The notes below the pieces were generated by a model. That model ran no database searches. It worked only from the letters and a program-made list of their open reading frames with translations, and was not told where the DNA came from. Below are positions 42,202-52,300 of a stretch of 64,000 nt of DNA, in pieces. Made by a program: the position numbers and the translations under genes. The DNA comes from an uncultured Lachnospiraceae bacterium (GTDB lineage Bacteria; Bacillota; Clostridia; Lachnospirales; Lachnospiraceae): positions 1 through 64,000 of the forward strand of contig CAMUYQ010000012.1 in assembly GCA_947165025.1 (NCBI GenBank), given 5' to 3'. The stretch's first letter is position 1; every line of letters begins with the position of its first letter.

Positions 42202-43806
42202 TCAAGGTGAAGTTGCCTCTTCGGCCCTCATCTCATTGTCGATCCATTCCGCCCTTCTTTTGTAAAAATCGATCATACCGTCCGTGTATTCTTCGTAATC
42301 ATAGCCGAAGTCAAGGTTCATATCCCTCACATTGGCGTTGCCGAACAGCAAATAGTTGACATCCCCATCATCGCCCAGGGCCCTCTTATACTCCCGAAGA
42401 TCGTAAACTCCCCCCAGGAGAGCTTCCCTGACACCGCCGTTAAAATAGACATCGCTGACAGCTTTCTTAAATCTCTCATCTTCAAAAAGAGTCTTAAACC
42501 ACCCGCCGCAGCGTATCTTCCAGCCCTCGGGATCATCAAAAGGAACATTCTGCTTCTCAAAGTATGCACCGAGCGTTAAGTCCATGTCCCAGACAGGCCC
42601 CAGATACATCTTGCCGTCGTTATGCTTATAATACATGTACAGACTTCTGCTCCACGCATCGTAGTTCATAGACATCTCCTCGACCCAGTAGTACCTGGCT
42701 ATCGATTCAAGATCGGCGATATCTTCCAGATCCGGTGTCTCCTTCGGGCTTTCAACTGCATCAATAAAGCGCTGCAGTATCTTCTGCGATGCCTCAAGCT
42801 CGTCACCGGTTGCCACTTCGGGATAAACGATATCCGCCACGGGATAATCGCCGCCGTCCTCGGTCCATGTCTTTGATTCATACAGGACAGGCTGGTCCTG
42901 ATGTGGCGGATCCATCTTGTAAAAATAATCGCCCTTCTTAAGCGGTACCCTTCTCTTTCCCTGTTTGACCTTTGTCGTAAGCGTATATACACCCTCGTAC
43001 TTTCCGTCAACAAACAGGTTGATGTTACGCATCTCCGGCTGGTATAAAACACCTGCCTTCTTTGCAATACCGTTAAACGTTATGTTCCTGATAAGTGACA
43101 GGTCAAATGCATTTCCGATAAGGTTCCAGCTCTTGTGCTCGCCCATCCCGAGAAGGTTCTGCGACTTGGAAAGGCGAAGTGTGTATGATTTTTTCTTATT
43201 CGCGGTGTGCCAGCTTGAGTTACCTCTGCCCTGGAGCGAAGCCGTTGTCTTTGCAGATCTGTCGTCGGAGCGGCTTAAGTATTCCCTGTACCATCCGTTA
43301 TCCTTTGACTCCTTCTCGCCTACACGTATGTGCATATTGCCGTCGCATATAATATCCTGCTCATCGCGTTCATTCATTGCAGTATAGACATCCGGATCCT
43401 CAGATTCGAAGTACATGACCGGAAGAGTGGCGTGATCGAGCACGACCTCCCATTCCCCGATCATAACGGGATTTGTAAAATCATACACGCGGCGTGCGAG
43501 ATAGTTGCCGTCGATATCCCTGATATATACAGCTACGCATGTTTCAGGCACGTCATCCGGCAGTATCAGGTGTATGTATCCGTCACCGATACTGTAGCTT
43601 TCGACATCGCACGGCAGGTTACGATTTTCGCCGGAGGCGGCTACAAGATCGAAGTACGGGAATGTCAAAATCTGCTCATCCGTGCAGTCGTAAGTCGGTC
43701 TTAAGACCATCGCATCGCTCTTCTTCTCGCACAAAAGAGCCCCTGCTGTTGCAGCGGCTCCTATGACCAGTGCGGTTATAAGTAAAGTGATGCGTTTTCT
43801 GCTCAA
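42202..43806 (-). CDS. CotH-family kinase-like exported protein
   Basis: A 534-residue protein with an N-terminal signal/anchor (about 6-26) and a CotH kinase domain: SLQGRGNSSWH at about 190-200, KKKSYTLRLSK, WNLIGNAFDLSLIRN, GVYTLTTKVKQGK and YLGPVWDMDLTLG. CotH-type proteins are atypical protein kinases, first known from spore coats, and in many Clostridia sit beside DUF4956 and VTC-domain genes, as here. The start is TTG 43806, supported by AGAGGA six bases upstream inside the end of the DUF4956 gene. Its target outside the membrane is unknown. Confidence 0.85.
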   Translation of the reverse strand: MSRKRITLLITALVIGAAATAGALLCEKKSDAMVLRPTYDCTDEQILTFPYFDLVAASGENRNLPCDVESYSIGDGYIHLILPDDVPETCVAVYIRDIDGNYLARRVYDFTNPVMIGEWEVVLDHATLPVMYFESEDPDVYTAMNERDEQDIICDGNMHIRVGEKESKDNGWYREYLSRSDDRSAKTTASLQGRGNSSWHTANKKKSYTLRLSKSQNLLGMGEHKSWNLIGNAFDLSLIRNITFNGIAKKAGVLYQPEMRNINLFVDGKYEGVYTLTTKVKQGKRRVPLKKGDYFYKMDPPHQDQPVLYESKTWTEDGGDYPVADIVYPEVATGDELEASQKILQRFIDAVESPKETPDLEDIADLESIARYYWVEEMSMNYDAWSRSLYMYYKHNDGKMYLGPVWDMDLTLGAYFEKQNVPFDDPEGWKIRCGGWFKTLFEDERFKKAVSDVYFNGGVREALLGGVYDLREYKRALGDDGDVNYLLFGNANVRDMNLDFGYDYEEYTDGMIDFYKRRAEWIDNEMRAEEATSP

Positions 43807-43809
43807 TGC

Positions 43810-44484
43810 TTATCCTCTGAACTCGCCGTCATGTGCAACGAGCGATACTGTATCGACGCCTTTAAGAGCCCTTACCGCATTGATAAGGCCGTCGGCATCG
43901 GTAACTTTTACTTCAAATGCGGCGCTTGTTCCGTTCGCAGTTACGTTCACGCTCTTAACGGATACGATCTTACCTGACTCTCCTGCTGCCTTTTTGATCT
44001 CGTCTGTCGACAGATGTCCGTTATGTCCGACAAAGAGTATCTGGGCGCTCTTTCGCTCCGGGATAAGGCGCAGTATCGCAAGTGCTATCGTAACGCATAC
44101 CGCAACTATTATCGCTACCTTATACAGTCCGGCACCGCAAATGATACCGGTACCTATCGACCAGAACAGGAATAAGAGGTCGATCGGCTCCTTGATGGCG
44201 GTACGGAATCTTACGATCGAAAGGGCACCGACCATACCGAGGGAGATCACGAGGCTTGACTGCATCGCCAGGATAATGCCGGCCGTGACTATCGCCATCG
44301 CTACCATCGAGATGTTGTATTCCTTTGAGTAGAACGCATTCTCCGTGATCAGGCGGTAGACAAGGAAAAGGTACATCGCGATAAGAAATGTGATCCCGAG
44401 CGTCGTGATGATCTCGGCAACCGTGATGTCCGCTCCCGAAAAGCCGTTTGCGAGATTGTTTGTAACAAGGTCTTTAAAGCTCAT
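43810..44484 (-). CDS. DUF4956-family membrane protein
   Basis: A 224-residue protein with four predicted membrane helices in the first 140 residues and a cytosolic ferredoxin-like C-terminal domain (about 145-220). The family signature GMVGALSIVRFRTAIKEPIDLLFLFW (seen as GALSIVRFRTAIK and EPIDLLFLFWSIG) is clear. DUF4956 proteins are regularly encoded with CotH kinases and VTC-domain proteins; the joint function is not established, but phosphate or polyphosphate handling at the membrane is a reasonable idea. GGAGG lies eight bases before the ATG. Confidence 0.85.
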   Translation of the reverse strand: MSFKDLVTNNLANGFSGADITVAEIITTLGITFLIAMYLFLVYRLITENAFYSKEYNISMVAMAIVTAGIILAMQSSLVISLGMVGALSIVRFRTAIKEPIDLLFLFWSIGTGIICGAGLYKVAIIVAVCVTIALAILRLIPERKSAQILFVGHNGHLSTDEIKKAAGESGKIVSVKSVNVTANGTSAAFEVKVTDADGLINAVRALKGVDTVSLVAHDGEFRG

Positions 44485-44499
44485 ATCATGCCTCCGTGT

Positions 44500-45972
44500 T
44501 TATTGATCTTCGTTAACCGTAAGTGAATTCATGTTGTAGTACTGCGCTATCCCCTCATTTACCCAGCTGTTTTCAAGATAGAAGCATGAGAAGTTGGCCG
44601 GGCCCGCCGGAACATCGGATGCGTTCATCGTAACGTCCTGTCCTTCGCATGTTGCAAAGTAGCGCTCCATTTCGGCACACTCGCTGTAATACGTCGAGAA
44701 CGTTCCGTTCATGTCGCACAGGAGCGTCCTTACCGACTCCATGTCCCTGAGCGCGTAGTTATTGACACACAGGAACACGAGCATTGCCGCCGCAAGAGTG
44801 AATGACATCTGCCTTTTTGTCTTATCGGCATCATCCGTCCGCTTGTCGTCTTCATGATTTTTCGTAAATGCCCGTACTATCACCATTCCTAGACACATCG
44901 CACCGTTAAGGAGTGAGATGTATACGGCCTGGTCAATGACGAACAGTGTCCTGTTTGCCAGGAAGTTCATACCGTACCCCATTACAACAGGCAGAATGGC
45001 TACAGGTATTGAAAATACGGCAAGAACGCTTACTGTATAATATGCACGTCTGTGAAGAATGAGTTCTCCTGACATATAAAAGCCGATGATCATGAATATC
45101 AGGAACAGTATCAGGAAGCTCGTGTCGTGAAACAGCCATCTGATCTCGGTATATGTCGACGATACCGTGCTCTTTATCGCACCTGCAAGGCTGAGAGTCG
45201 TTCCGTTCGTGTCAGTCCTTGCAAAGTTTCCGGGTGCCACGACATTTATGAGCGTTCCGGTAAATATCGCCGCAAAGAGCGCTATCGCGTTTTTGTTCCA
45301 TTTTCCGCTCGAGATGAAAAGGTACACGATGATCATCACAAGTATCCAGCACCCGAGGCCTGCCAGTGTGAGCGATCCTCCCGCACCTAAGAATCCGAGA
45401 ACGAGTGCGCCGGTAAAGGCCGCCTTCTTCTTCGATTCGCCGGAAATATACTTTATCCCGAGAACAAGTGCCACATACAGCATCGTCAGCGGGAAGCTGT
45501 AGCTCGTTGCACCCGAGAACCAGTAGAATATCTCGTAGTAGCAGCGGTAGTTCATGAGCGCGAACATGACAAGCGCACAAACCGCAAGCGAAAATCCTCT
45601 GCGAGCGGTAAACATACGTCCCACAGCGTATGTGATGATCCATATGAAAGCCGCAAAGAACGCTGCCGCATTTACGAGCATCACAAGCCGCAGCTGTATT
45701 GCACCGCCGTTATTTAAAGGCGAAAGCCATCCCTGCAGGAACATCGATGTAAAGTTTCCCGCCCAGCCTTTGTACATTTGGATCATGTACGAAAACGATG
45801 TTCCGATGTACGCAAAGAAAGACTCGTGAAACTTTCCGATCTCCATCGCATGCGTGTAGTCGTCGGACTGGTTTACCGAGTAGAGTGTCGCGATAACGGT
45901 CCCGATCACGAAGAAAAAGATCGCAACCGCCGCAATTATCTGTATTATCATGTCGGCTTTTTTCTTTGACAT
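44500..45972 (-). CDS. DUF6056-like polytopic membrane protein
   Basis: A 490-residue protein with about eleven membrane helices and a C-terminal outer domain. The acidic SDDYTHAMEIGKF motif after the first helix is placed like the catalytic acidic loop of GT-C glycosyltransferases, and YRCYYEIFYWFSGATSYSFP is typical of the DUF6056 group. It could transfer a lipid-linked sugar to a surface polymer. It follows the YidC-sulfatase gene by 17 bases and precedes DUF4956 by 15. Confidence 0.65.
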   Translation of the reverse strand: MSKKKADMIIQIIAAVAIFFFVIGTVIATLYSVNQSDDYTHAMEIGKFHESFFAYIGTSFSYMIQMYKGWAGNFTSMFLQGWLSPLNNGGAIQLRLVMLVNAAAFFAAFIWIITYAVGRMFTARRGFSLAVCALVMFALMNYRCYYEIFYWFSGATSYSFPLTMLYVALVLGIKYISGESKKKAAFTGALVLGFLGAGGSLTLAGLGCWILVMIIVYLFISSGKWNKNAIALFAAIFTGTLINVVAPGNFARTDTNGTTLSLAGAIKSTVSSTYTEIRWLFHDTSFLILFLIFMIIGFYMSGELILHRRAYYTVSVLAVFSIPVAILPVVMGYGMNFLANRTLFVIDQAVYISLLNGAMCLGMVIVRAFTKNHEDDKRTDDADKTKRQMSFTLAAAMLVFLCVNNYALRDMESVRTLLCDMNGTFSTYYSECAEMERYFATCEGQDVTMNASDVPAGPANFSCFYLENSWVNEGIAQYYNMNSLTVNEDQ

Positions 45973-45989
45973 TACTATCTTCTCTTAAA

Positions 45990-48581
45990 CTATTCCTCGC
46001 ATATCGACCAGTCATCGGCATCGAATATGCTGTCATGCACGTAGAACCAGTGGCTGTCAGCCGTAGAATACGTGCATTCGCTGTGATTGATGAGGTTCCA
46101 CATCGATGACTTGGTGACGATGAGCGGACCCTCTGATTTTCTGTCCGAATTCACGGCATTTCCGGTGAAAGGATTGACGGGATCATCAATTATCTCATCC
46201 ATCGCGATCGTCGGAACGTCGGCATTTGTCATGAAAGAATCATCCGTCTTAAATGCGCCGTTTTCACCGAAATCCTTGACCATCAGCAAAGGATTGATGC
46301 ACTCGACATCAAGATCCATGTCCTCGTGTATGAAATCATCAAACTGGCCGAGCTTATACCCATGATCGGCCACGATTATAATCCTCGTATTGTCGTAAAC
46401 GCCCTGCTCTTTGAGCTCACGCAGCCACTTTGCGATCATGATGTATGAGGAGATGTTCGAATCGTAGTGGATGAGCTGCTCCTCGTCCTCGATATGCATC
46501 GTACGACCGTTAAGCGTGACGCTCCTGCCCGCAGGGTTGTTGTCATATGTCGTTGATGTGAGCACGTAATCAGGCGGATCAAGGTAAACACCCTCATGCG
46601 GCATCATGTTGTGCATGACAAGAAGCTGGTTCTTGTCATCATCCGTGAACTTCGTAAGCTCAGGCAGATGCTTCATGATCACGTAACTGTTGGCAAATGC
46701 GTTCGTAACGCGGTTGGGCGAGAGTGAATTGTATTTGCCGTTATCATACAGGTCTTCCTGGAAAATGAGCGGTGCCACTTTACAGAGGCTGTATCCGATA
46801 AAACGCCTCTTCTGATGGGAAGGATCGGTCGCCTTCTGTTCATCACTCGTCAGAAGTCCTGAATAGCCGCCTGTCGTCAGCCAGTGCGTCTCACAGTCCT
46901 TAACATCGTCAAATATCGTCAGATCGCCGTCATCATTGAAGTTTCCGTACGGAACGTCGCATACCGTCGAATGGAATCCGGCTTCGCCGAAAATCGTCGG
47001 CATCAGCTTTAACGCCTCGTTCATCTCATCCTTCAGCGGCTTGTCGGGCCTGTGGTTGATATCCCACGTCGTATATTCGTATCCGCCGTACATTGACGGG
47101 ATCGCAAGCAGTGTACAGCCCGCAAACGATACGGTGTTCGGATAGTACGTAAATCCCGTAAAATCATCAAGAAGCTCGGGCTTTTCGTCAAATATATACG
47201 GTGCCAGTCCGCCGAGGGCCTTGTCCATACAAAGAACGACTACGTTCTTTCCCGTCCTGCTGAGCGTAACTACCGGCGAATAATCGGTTACCGTATAAGT
47301 GCTCACCTTGTATTTTTCGCTGCTTCTGACCTTTGCGGATGTCGTGACCGTCTGGAACACGCCTATCGCAAGGCCGCTGACTACAAGTATCGACATAGCC
47401 GATACTATCGCCTTAGGATGCTTCTTTGCGAGGATCACGAGGATCAGTGCAACCTGGGCAGTCACAAGGACATTCAAAAAACTCTCGTACATGGAATACT
47501 TGTAAAGACCCGAGAAGACAAGGTCGTCAAACAGCGTTCCGAACGTCTGTGAGAAGAACATGAAGTTCATGAAGAACGTTGCGGCGATCACAAGACAGAC
47601 TCTGCTGTATATCTTCCTGAACTTCGGCGTTCCGAGGAAGAATATGACTGCACCCCATACAAGAAAAAATCCGGCGCATGTGGCGGTCGTAGTATATACA
47701 TAGCTGGTAGGATCCGCAAATTTGCCCTGTTTGACGAATTCGATCGGCGATGAAGTGATGACCGAAAGCGGCACAACGGTTCCCATGAGTATCGATATGA
47801 ATGCCGAGGATATGAGCCAGAGCCTTGTAGAGTAGCTCTTTTCGCCCGTTCCGGCAGGTATGATTTTCGCGGCCTCGTCCGCGGCCTTCTTCTCCTTCAC
47901 CCATCCGAGCTTTGCTGCAAGCGACATCACGATGTTCTTGCCGAGTGAAAACAGGTTGTTGAGCGTCCAGTAAAATACGAGACCCGAAGGGCTCCGGTAC
48001 AGGAGCACCAGGAAGATGAGCGCCATTCCGATCGTCTGAACCTTTTCACGCAGCGGCCCGCCCTTTGTGTAGATGACCGATGAGGCCAGGTTGATGACCG
48101 TCATCAGTATCGGAAGGACGTTTATCGAAAATCCTCCGACCGAGAGCACTCCGTCGGGAAGCCCGAGATCCTTGATCATAAGGAACGGAACCCCGTGCAG
48201 AAGCTGAAGATCGGACAGGAATGTGTATGCAGCTATGAAAAAAGGGATCTGCAGAAGCAGTGAGAGCGAGCTTTTCAGCACATAGTAAGGCTGATAGTCG
48301 TTCTGACGATAGAACTCAGAGAGGATCATGAACCTCTCGTCGCCCTTGAAAGTCTTGCGGATATGCTTTATCCAGTGCTCCATATCCTTCTGCTTCTTGC
48401 GGTCCTCGGCCTGGAGTGCGTCGGATTTAAGATACAGCGGGAGCACGAGTATGTTCACGACCAGGCTGACGAAAATGATCGATATTCCGGGGTTGTTGCA
48501 GACGGAATAGGCCATTTTGAAGACAAATTCGAGTAACAGCCAGATCGGATATATTATCAGATCGTAAAGTATTTCACCCAT
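45990..48581 (-). CDS. YidC-like insertase domain fused to an LTA-synthase/sulfatase-like ectodomain
   Basis: One uninterrupted 863-codon frame. Residues about 30-225 match the YidC/Oxa1 core: VVNILVLPLYLKS, the cytosolic loop with RKKQKDMEHWIKHIRKTFKG, LLLQIPFFIAAYTFL, LPILMTVINLASSVIY and SPSGLVFYWTLNNLFSLGKNI. Four more helices follow (about 255-410). Residues about 445-863 form an alkaline-phosphatase/LTA-synthase-like outer domain: VVVLCMDKALGG (D453), a candidate nucleophile in AGCTLLAIPSMYGG (T490), VMHNMMPHEG and IIIVADHGYKLG (D739, H740). LTA-synthase relatives transfer glycerol- or ethanolamine-phosphate. In the YidC part the groove arginine usually found in the R-L-x-x-x-P-L motif is Asn43. 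Its neighbours are the VTC, DUF6056, DUF4956 and CotH genes. Confidence 0.85.
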   Translation of the reverse strand: MGEILYDLIIYPIWLLLEFVFKMAYSVCNNPGISIIFVSLVVNILVLPLYLKSDALQAEDRKKQKDMEHWIKHIRKTFKGDERFMILSEFYRQNDYQPYYVLKSSLSLLLQIPFFIAAYTFLSDLQLLHGVPFLMIKDLGLPDGVLSVGGFSINVLPILMTVINLASSVIYTKGGPLREKVQTIGMALIFLVLLYRSPSGLVFYWTLNNLFSLGKNIVMSLAAKLGWVKEKKAADEAAKIIPAGTGEKSYSTRLWLISSAFISILMGTVVPLSVITSSPIEFVKQGKFADPTSYVYTTTATCAGFFLVWGAVIFFLGTPKFRKIYSRVCLVIAATFFMNFMFFSQTFGTLFDDLVFSGLYKYSMYESFLNVLVTAQVALILVILAKKHPKAIVSAMSILVVSGLAIGVFQTVTTSAKVRSSEKYKVSTYTVTDYSPVVTLSRTGKNVVVLCMDKALGGLAPYIFDEKPELLDDFTGFTYYPNTVSFAGCTLLAIPSMYGGYEYTTWDINHRPDKPLKDEMNEALKLMPTIFGEAGFHSTVCDVPYGNFNDDGDLTIFDDVKDCETHWLTTGGYSGLLTSDEQKATDPSHQKRRFIGYSLCKVAPLIFQEDLYDNGKYNSLSPNRVTNAFANSYVIMKHLPELTKFTDDDKNQLLVMHNMMPHEGVYLDPPDYVLTSTTYDNNPAGRSVTLNGRTMHIEDEEQLIHYDSNISSYIMIAKWLRELKEQGVYDNTRIIIVADHGYKLGQFDDFIHEDMDLDVECINPLLMVKDFGENGAFKTDDSFMTNADVPTIAMDEIIDDPVNPFTGNAVNSDRKSEGPLIVTKSSMWNLINHSECTYSTADSHWFYVHDSIFDADDWSICEE

Positions 48582-48602
48582 AACTTATTTATTATACGTT
48601 TG

Positions 48603-49328
48603 CTACAGAAATCTTGCAAGGCACTTGGCGTACTTGGAAGAGCTGCATCTTTCAAGGTTAAGTCCGGCAAGTACCTCCCTGATCTCGTTTGGCAGAAATT
48701 CATCGTATTTGATCTCGAGAATGTGCATGTTATCGTCAAGCGCGGGACGTCCCGTGAGCCCGTCATCAAACATGCGGTCAAATTCGCGCGAGGCGGTAAC
48801 GTTTCTGTCAAACGTTACGCGGACGTTGCCTATTTCATACGTGTAGGCGCTCCGCTCATAATCAACGATCACGACCGGTCTGAAGCTTTCCGTAAAAAAT
48901 CTCGTCATGTACTTTTCAAGGACACGGCGGTCGGCGGCATCAGCATCTCTGACCTTGGAACGGACTGCCTGTGAGAGCGCATTTGAGCCAGCGTGCGGAT
49001 CGCTGCTTATCATGGCATCAAACAGGTCCCTTTTGATCTTCGCGCTCATCTTGGAGATCGTCTCGCGGTGGCGGATCTTGATCTCGGCGAGGATAAGCTC
49101 TTCATTGCAGTCGTACGTCCTGATGCGGTATTTTTCCCTCGTCGAGACGCCTGCCATGTTCTCGTGATAACAGCGAAGAGAGGGGCTGTCGCAGTAGATG
49201 CTCCTGATCCTGTAAAATTCGCCCTTCTGATGCACGTCCGGTCTCATCAGGCCACTGATCCTGCTCTTTGCGTCCATCAGGATGCTGTCGGGCACTATGT
49301 ACTTTAATTCCTTGCGGTATCCGTTCAT
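48603..49328 (-). CDS. VTC-domain protein (polyphosphate polymerase-like)
   Basis: A 241-residue cytosolic protein: an N-terminal RKELKYIVPDS, FYRIRSIYCDSPSLRCYHEN, KYRIRTYDC, ILAEIKIRHRETISKMS and VIVDYERSAYTY, then HILEIKYDEFLP. The charged strands match the tunnel-lining basic and acidic residues of VTC4-type polyphosphate polymerases. It is the first gene of the CotH/DUF4956 group on the minus strand, 21 bases before the YidC fusion. Actual polymer synthesis is inferred from the family. Confidence 0.8.
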   Translation of the reverse strand: MNGYRKELKYIVPDSILMDAKSRISGLMRPDVHQKGEFYRIRSIYCDSPSLRCYHENMAGVSTREKYRIRTYDCNEELILAEIKIRHRETISKMSAKIKRDLFDAMISSDPHAGSNALSQAVRSKVRDADAADRRVLEKYMTRFFTESFRPVVIVDYERSAYTYEIGNVRVTFDRNVTASREFDRMFDDGLTGRPALDDNMHILEIKYDEFLPNEIREVLAGLNLERCSSSKYAKCLARFL

Positions 49329-49344
49329 ATCGTTTTGAATGATA

Positions 49345-52300
49345 TCAGATTATTATCTCTTTTCGCAAGCACGTGGAGTAGATCGCCAGCTCTTTGATCT
49401 TCTGCCCGGTGATCTGCGAAAGTGCTTTTCCGTAATATTCAAGCTGTGCATGATAACGTCCTTTGAGCATTTCTTCATCCGTCACGCGGTCCGTTTTGTA
49501 ATCGACGATCGTGATCCCGTCATCCTCAACAAAGTACGCATCTATGATACCCTGAACGAGCACGGTCTCGTCGTTTCGGGGCACGCCGATGACAAACGGC
49601 TGCTCGCGGAAGAGCTTTCCTGCTGCCTTTGCCTTCTTCATACGGTCTGCAAGATCGCTGTTCAGGAAGAATGCAACATCATCCGGCCTTATCGCCTTAA
49701 CCTGCTCTTCCTCCATGCGGTGACGCTCATGCATTTTTTGGGCAAATTCACTCACATCCGCCCTTGTGACGGTATCCTTATCCGCCGGATAGTCCCAGAG
49801 CTCCATGATCCTGTGGAAAGCAGTACCGTAGAACGTTCCGCCGGTCGCCGTCTCGCCCTCGGCTCTCATGAACTTCGGTATATAGTGATCGGGCTCTGTC
49901 TCCGAGAAGAGCTGCTTTCCTTCGGGCACAAGGGACGCGCCGCGCGCTATCTCCTCTTCGATCGCCCTGTGCTTTATATCCGACACGGAAAGCTTTGCGA
50001 CAAGATCGGGATCTATCGTATACGGATAAGGGGATCTCGCAAGCTTCATGCACTCGGGTGCATCCTCTTCATCCTTTGAACCTGCCTTTTTATCAGCAAA
50101 CTTCCTCAATATCGCGAGAAGATCATCCGCGACGGATTCTCTCTTCAGCTTTTCCTCAAATCTTGCCTCAACAAGCTCTTTTTCGGTCACATGCACGATA
50201 TCGATGTGCTCAAAGCCTTTGTCTTTGCCCGATGCGGCCTTCAGCATATCCATGTAGCTCAGGCAGTTTATGATATCCTTGGCATCGCCCTCAAATTCGC
50301 CTTCTTTGCCGCAGCAGACCATGATCAGCTTTTCGCGGGCACGTGTCATCGCCACATACAGAAGACGCATCTCTTCGGACACGCTGTCAATGCGGTTTTG
50401 GACCCTGACCATTTCCCTCGGAAATGTCGTTGTAACGATCCTGTTTTCAAGATCCGTGTAATTCAGGCCCAGTCCAAGAGCCGTATTTCTGATGACCGCT
50501 CCCGATTCATCCTTTGTGTTCCTGTTTTTCTCAAGCCCCGCAAGGAAACATACCGGGAATTCCAGACCTTTGCTGCCATGCATCGTCATGATCCTTACAA
50601 CGTCGTCATTCTCTCCGGTGATCCCGGCCTCGCCGTTGTCTATCTCGTATTTCCTGATCTGCTCCATATATCTGACGAACTGGTACAGTCCCCTGAAGCT
50701 TGACCTTCCGAAATCCTCGGCCTTGGACAGCAGCATCTGAAGGTTTGCAACTCTCTGAGCGGGATTGCTCATGCATCTGACATAGTCGCCGTATTCGTTG
50801 TCGATAAAGTGCGTGATCAGCGCATGGACAGGCATATAGGTTGACATAACTTTGTACCGGTCGAGCAGTTCGATCACGTTTTGGCACTTGCTGCGCAGCT
50901 CTTCCGGGATATTGCCCTTATCTTTTTTCCCGTCCCGAACCTGATCCGCAGCGTCCCTGAGCCTCTCATACAGGCTCTTCTTTTTATCTGCTACAGCGGC
51001 CAGATTTGCCAGATCCTTATCGGAAAATCCTCCGATGGGCGACCGGATCACGGTTGCAAGCTCTATATCACACCGGCTGTTGTCGACAGCAGTCAGGAAA
51101 GCTAGTACCGTCCTGATCTCAAGCGTCATGAAATAGCCTTCACGGCCGCTGACCGACAGCGGGATACCTCGGGCTGCAAACACGCGGCGGAATACCGGCT
51201 CGAACGCCTTGACCGAGCGCACCAGTATCGTAAAGTCACGGTAAGAGGCCGGGCGCATGATCTTCGCCCCTTTATCGTATATGAGATAGTGCGAGGATAT
51301 CATGCTGACGATCCTGTCCGCGATGATATTTGCCGCCAGCTCCTCTTTGGAAAGCTCGTCCTTTTCGCCTATGACAAGCTCTGCCCTGTACGAGGCGCCT
51401 TCGCACGGACTGTCGTTCTCATAGCACGTAGCACCGTATTTAAGTGCCGCATCGCTGTCGTATTCGATCCCGCCGATCTCACGCTTCATGATCTTTGAGA
51501 ATACCTCATTTACGGCATCCACTACCTCGCGTCTTGAGCGGAAGTTGTCGTTTAGCAGGATCCTTCTGTTGATCCCGGGCTCATCGGTGTATGTTATGTA
51601 TTTTTCAAGGAAAAGGTCAGGACGCGCATGGCGGAACCTGTAAATGCTCTGCTTGACATCACCGACCTGGAACACATTCGGCGGATCCTCTCTGCAGATG
51701 AGCCTGACGAGCGTCTCCTGGGACATGTTGGTATCCTGGTACTCATCAACGTATATCTCTGCGAACTGTTCGCGGTAGATTGCCGCGATCTCGGGATTCT
51801 GCAGCACTTTTATCGCCATGTGCTCCATGTCGTTAAAGTCTATGACGTTCTTCTCGCGCTTCTTCTCATCAAATAAGCGGCCAAACTCAAGCACCAGATC
51901 CGTAAGCGCATGCACCTCTGTGCGGGTAGCCGCAAGGTGATCATATGTTGTTTTCAGGTCAAAAGGCATCATCGCGGCAAGCTTACCGAGACGGTCACCT
52001 GCATCTTTGCGGAGTTTTTTGACTGTCTCCTGAGCCGCTTTTTCGTCATCATCAAGCTTTGCCGACATAACCCTTCCAAATGACGGTATCTCAAGAGCGT
52101 TCAGCCGGACTCTGACGCAGTCGTAGAGGGGCATTTCATCCTTTCGCGCCTCATTTTCGATCATTGTCATACCGTCCCGGAGTGCTTCGATCGTAGCCCT
52201 GTACGGCTCCAGCTTTTCATTCTCATCGATGATCTTAAGGGCGGATTCCGCGGTCTTTTTTACGCCCGCAAGCTCGCGGTATACATGGGCCTTGAAATGT

